Origin: Neurospora tetrasperma FGSC 2508
Taxonomy: Eukaryota; Ascomycota; Sordariomycetes; Sordariales; Sordariaceae
Reading direction: 5' to 3'
Assembly (NCBI RefSeq): GCF_000213175.1
Contig: NW_009799179.1
Span: 4,845,621 to 4,909,620, forward strand
Length of the DNA: 64,000 bases
The translations under genes and the position numbers were made by a program. Of this stretch, positions 59,767 to 64,000 are shown piece after piece. Numbering within the stretch: position 1 is the first letter of the stretch; each line of letters starts with the position of its first letter. The notes under the pieces are model-generated. The model made no database searches. It saw nothing but the letters and a program-made list of their open reading frames with translations, and was not told the origin of the DNA.

Positions 59767-59829
59767 CCAGAAGCTGTCCGGTACCTCGACAGTGATTTTC
59801 GGGCGAAACGAGCTGGCCTTGTTGACCAT
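59644..59829 (-). CDS. Candidate small protein gene (61 codons), function unknown
   Basis: The ATG at 59829 is preceded by an in-frame stop and opens 61 codons of mostly C/G-ending, gene-like usage, ending in TAA. The protein is acidic and hydrophilic with VEVPDSFWLEVSEM. It could also be the first exon of a longer gene with donor GTACCT near 59658. Divergent from hmt1 at 256 nt. No family recognised. Confidence 0.3.
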   Translation of the reverse strand: MVNKASSFRPKITVEVPDSFWLEVSEMVVVEEEMEGKTMELCLKQIDHGKVEPTWKQRYLP

Positions 59830-60084
59830 CTTCCAACACTTATGATCTCAGAAACGAACTTGGGCCACCAGGTAAAGTCCCTTCCCATAACAAGATCCGT
59901 ATATGATTTTCATGAGCTGTTCTCTTGGGAAAAGCTAACGAAGGACAACAGATTAGATCTGCTTACCCACCAACATAACCCGCCTTACTTGGCCGAATAC
60001 ACACCATTTATCCTTGACACGACAGCACTCAGCCGCATTGCTTACAGGAGCCTCTGAGCTGACGCTCGGCTGTTCGTCAAAACG
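59830..60084. promoter_or_regulatory. Leader/promoter of hmt1
   Basis: Short gap directly upstream of the transporter start. No named element. Confidence 0.35.
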
Positions 60085-63000
60085 ATGCCAAACTTTGAGG
60101 ACAGCAGCTTGGCTCACGCCAGTTTTGATCCTCGGGTCAAACAGGCATTGTTATGTCTTCATTACGGTTATCCTACGGCCGTGTTTACCTACTACATTAT
60201 TTCGACAACGCTAGCTGTGTGCACGCTGCAAACAAAATCAGCACAAGAAAACCATGGTCGTCGACGTTCTATACTCTGGCTGCTCGTATTCATCATCCTC
60301 ACATATGTGTTGCAGCTCATTGATTTGGGTGTCAAATCCTTCATCCAACACGGATTCCCTGCCGAGCAAGACGTTACCATTGGCCTCCTTTCCTGTATTT
60401 TGGTGTTTGGCGTTGAGTTCGCTGGACTCGTACACTCAAAAGCCCCCGTGTGGTACCCCTTCATTGGATCGTTCGTCATGGCATTGCTTCTCGAGCCCCT
60501 AATTGCGGCCCTGTCTTTCCTTACTCGATCATCATCCACCCTGAGTTATTCCGATATCTTCAGCATCTCCACCATTTCCGCCCGGTATCTTGCTCTTGCC
60601 CTAGCAGTAGCGGCTCACATCACAGCTACTTGCAGCTTTAGGCGGGAGAAGGGTAGTGATGCCGAGAGACAAGGGTTGCTGAAGGCATCAAATAGCAGTT
60701 CGACCACCGAGGTATTCGCTAATCAGGACGGTGACAACTCTACTAATGGCTATGGATCTACCTCGACAAATTCAACCGATGAAAGCTCATCCCCTCCGAA
60801 TGATCGCGTCGAATCCCCTTACGAACGACGACAGCGACAGGCAGCCGAGCTGATGGAGAAACGCTTGAAAGAGAAAGGAAACTGGGTAACCTACGCCAAG
60901 AGCTTCATGGTTCGTTTTCGAGGATTTCGCTTAAAGCCACATGTTCATAATGCTGATGATTCGTTTAGATTTTCTTTCCGTATGTCTGGCCCGTCGGCCA
61001 TCGAGGACTCCAACTTCGAGTCTTTCTCGTTGGCTGCTGCTTGATGGCCATGAACTTTATCCATGTGCTGATTCCACGACAAATAGGAATTGTCATGGAC
61101 AGTCTTGGGGGAGTCAATCACAAGGATCCATGGACACAGGTTCTCATTTTTGCAGGCCTCAAACTCACTGCCTCCGAAGCTGGCATTTCGCTGTTACGCC
61201 AGTGGTTATGGATTCCAGTTGAGAGCTACTCCACGTCTCGCATCTCCACGGCTGCGTATTCGCATGTTCTCAACTTATCATCCGATTTTCACGACTCCAA
61301 GAGCTGTTCAGATATAGAGATGGCGATCATGTCGGGTACCAGCATATCAAATATGCTTGAGTCCATTTGTTTTCAAGCTATTCCCATGCTCATTGACATG
61401 GGAGTTGCCTTTATCTACCTCTCGGTCACATTCGGCCCCTACGAGGGTTTCATCACCATTGCGACCGCAACCGTCTTCTGTTATATTACGGCGATCATGC
61501 TGTCAGGACTAAAGGAGGTTCGGAGGAGCCAAGTGAGCGCTTACTTTGAGGAACATTACGTCCGTCATGCCGGGATTCAGGGCTGGTCAACTGTCAGCTC
61601 TTTCAATCAGATCAGCCATGAGGAAACCCGCTATTCCGACGCTGTTAACAACAACGTTGGGCATTATCGGAAAGTCCTTCTGGGGTACTATCTGGCATAT
61701 GCGTTCCAGTCGATGGTCTTACTTTGCGGTCTTCTAGCTGGGGCTTTCCTCGCTGTAAGCCAGATTACACAAGGGCAAGCGACTCCAGGCCAGTTCGTGA
61801 TGTTGCTGACCTACTGGTCTCAGTTGGTTTCCCCGCTTACCTTCTTTGCTTCGCTTGGGAAGAGCATTTCGGGTGATCTGATTCGCGCTGAGTCCCTATT
61901 GGACATCATGCAAATGAAGCCGACTGTCCTCAGCAAAGAAGGGGCACCGCCACTCGACTTTCAAGGAGGACATGTTCAATTCGAGAACGTATCCTTTTCC
62001 TACGACAAGAAAAAACCGATATTGAAGAGCGTCAACTTTCAGGTAGATCCTGGAACAAGTGTGGCTTTCGTCGGGGCTACAGGAGCGGGAAAATCAACAA
62101 TGCTCAAGCTTCTCGACCGCTTCTACGATGTAACCGGTGGCTTAATTAAGATTGATGGGCAAGATATTCGGGACGTTGATCTGTTTAGGTAAGTACCCAT
62201 AGCGGATATCTGGTGGGCCGAGGAGCTAATATCAACGTGTAGCTTGCGAGCCCGAATCGGTGTCGTACCGCAGAATTCTATTCTATTTGATGACACAATC
62301 ATGAACAATGTTCGCTACGCAAAGCTTTCAGCCACTGACGAAGAGGTTTACGAAGCTTGCAAGGCAGCCAGTATCCACGAGCAAATCCTGACCTTCACAG
62401 ACGGTGAGTAGATAATCTGGTCTGCGAAGTTGGATCTTTGAAGCTAATAGTGTCAAAGGCTATCAGACCCGTGTCGGCGAGCGTGGTGTCAAACTCTCCG
62501 GCGGCGAGTTGCAACGGGTGGCTATCGCGCGTGCCATCCTCAAGAGGCCTGCTATCGTATTGCTTGATGAAGCCACGTCTGCAGTCGATACCGAGACAGA
62601 GCAAAAGATTCAGGAAGCACTCGGTAAACTATGCAAGGGACGCACGACGTTCATTGTTGCGTATGTTTTGATAAAATCACCACCGTTGTGTGCCATACTA
62701 ACAGAGATTTAGGCATCGACTATCCACTATTATGAACGCCGACAAGATCATGGTCGTTACCGGCGGAGAAATCGTGGAGGAGGGAAGCCACGAAGACCTG
62801 ATCCGAGCAAATGGGAAGTATGCCGAGCTTTGGTCCAAGCAGATCTTCATCAAGCCGAAAGTGAAAGACGCTACTGAGGTCAAGCCAACGTCAGTAAAGA
62901 AGACCTCAGGCATTGTCAATGACTTAACCCCTGACAAAACCAAGTCGGAATTGGTGAAAGTCGAAAGCTCTACGGCGCTAAAGATTAGACCTGCTAATCA

Positions 63001-63558
63001 GCAGCAATCTCCGGCAACCGAGGCAAAGGACACTCCAAGCCATCAGAAAGAGGTATAGATCGACCAATCATGTATTATCCTTACTTTAAGCTTGATACAT
63101 GCTTGGCTGTTTCTAACCATCTTCCGATGTAGCATTTGAAGTTGAACCCAGCTGCTCCAACCTTCACACCTCGATCGGTCGCTGCATCATCTCCGCGGGT
63201 CACTATAAGTCCAATGAGGCTGAATTGCAACAGCGGAGAGTACATCGAGAACGTGTCGCCACTCAGTCCTGCTGGGATTGCTCCGGCCCAACTGATACAA
63301 CACTTCCCTTCTCCAGTTATGATGGTCGCAGCGCCGTATCAGTTATTCCAGACTATACAGCCGCCCGCGAAAGCCGGGTGCAGTGCAGAAGGATTTTCAA
63401 AGTCTACGACCGCGACCGGCGATGAGGAAACTAGCTCTCAGACTGGGCAATCCGGGGGAGCTGCTCCTAGTTATGGAGGACTAAAGTGTCCTGTTTATTC
63501 TCGAAGGATTCAATCAAGGAGCGAACCATTGGGACCAAGTGTCTCTCCAAGCGTCTGA
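60085..63558 (+). CDS. hmt1: HMT1/ABCB6-type half-size ABC transporter (heavy-metal tolerance)
   Basis: Exons 60085-60909, 60969-62188, 62243-62403, 62459-62660 and 62713-63052, and probably 63133-63558; all phases agree. Residues 1-180 hold the five-helix N-terminal membrane domain typical of Hmt1/ABCB6. The six-helix ABC membrane domain starts at IFFPYVWP (after intron 1). The ATPase has Walker [10 protein letters not shown] (about 644), the Q-loop in [12 protein letters not shown], signature LSGGELQR (about 747), Walker [13 protein letters not shown] and the switch AHRLST, whose Ala-His codons are split by intron 4. Fission yeast Hmt1 loads phytochelatin-cadmium or glutathione conjugates into the vacuole. 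If the last intron (GTATAG..TGTAG, branch TTCTAAC) is not spliced the protein ends at 63058 (917 residues); if spliced it has 1057, with a Pro/Ser-rich tail. Both forms are possible. Confidence 0.9.
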
Positions 63559-64000
63559 TTTCAAGAAAGGCGCTGTATCATTGTGCATTTTTCTCGAACA
63601 TGGGCACTGCATGCTCATTCCTTTCCATTGTACCTGACGGCGGGGTAGCATATTACCAGGTTTTCGTGACTAGCAACGAGCAGCACAATCATACATTCAA
63701 TAGTCACTTCAGCACGGAGGGTTGTTATTATACACTTGGTCGATAGACGGTTCAGGTGGCTGTTATTCTCGTCCAACAGTCTTATGCCCAGATTTTCATA
63801 GCTCTCGTCCAATTAAACGACTTCTATTAAACCTAAGTCTCACGACAGTGAAGACTCTTTTCGGTCATTTTGATACATCAAATTGGCAAGACTGATATGC
63901 GTCGTCTCGCTCGATCTATACAAAGTCCCTTGGAAGACTCAACAGCCGTACGTTTGTTGTTCATACCATAAGTAGACTTTTTATTCAATATTTCTTTAAC
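63559..64000. other. Right-edge flank, no gene recognised
   Basis: 3' flank of hmt1 with short frames only. Confidence 0.5.

Noticed and set aside
1-64000. CRISPR arrays, bacterial operons, ribosome binding sites, rRNA genes
   Set aside because: None seen; introns and gene content are eukaryotic. No 5S rRNA-like sequence was noticed on either strand.

Overview
This window reads as nuclear DNA of a filamentous ascomycete, most likely a Sordariomycete close to Neurospora or Sordaria. The reasons are short introns (50-140 nt) with GTAAGT-like donors and CTAAC/CTGAC branch sites, C/G-ending codons in the real genes, long intergenic gaps, and gene content typical of that group (a PUK1/STK-21-type kinase, a 467-residue acidic FKBP, intact exon-junction-complex factors). 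I assembled every spliced model by hand by joining reading frames at GT..AG (once GC..AG) junctions; none has transcript support here.

Layout. 0-13 kb: a first exon running off the left edge, PCC1 (KEOPS), an SR-tailed WDR5/Swd3 seven-blade WD40 protein, the ISC1 inositol-phosphosphingolipid phospholipase C, a PUK1/STK-21-like NDR-family kinase, and a nucleolar FKBP prolyl isomerase. 13-25 kb: a polytopic GT2 glycosyltransferase, a gene-poor 6 kb stretch with a 332-bp MITE-like element, and a THOC5-like protein. 26-39 kb: an IZH3-type PAQR receptor, a Q-rich BUB2 RabGAP-like protein and a SulP sulfate permease. 39-46 kb: the N-recognin UBR1. 47-56 kb: a run with four mitochondrial genes (QCR9, BCS1, uS11m, TIM44) and the EJC recycling factor PYM. 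56-64 kb: an intron-containing tRNA-Ala(UGC) and an HMT1-type half-size ABC transporter.

How the genes relate. This is mostly an ordinary euchromatic gene series, not an operon or cluster. QCR9 is a complex III subunit and BCS1 is the AAA chaperone that completes complex III; they lie about 2.5 kb apart, with uS11m and TIM44 next. Nearly every gene pair is either divergent (shared promoter gap) or convergent.

Most important observation. The kinase gene has an in-frame TAG exactly where the conserved first Trp of the D-W-W-S motif belongs, in the loop of a predicted hairpin. This is the signature of fungal A-to-I mRNA editing (UAG read as UGG), as known for the perithecium-specific kinase PUK1 of Fusarium. 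The second is QCR9: 59 codons in five exons, with the start codon alone on a 3-nt exon and one GC-AG intron.
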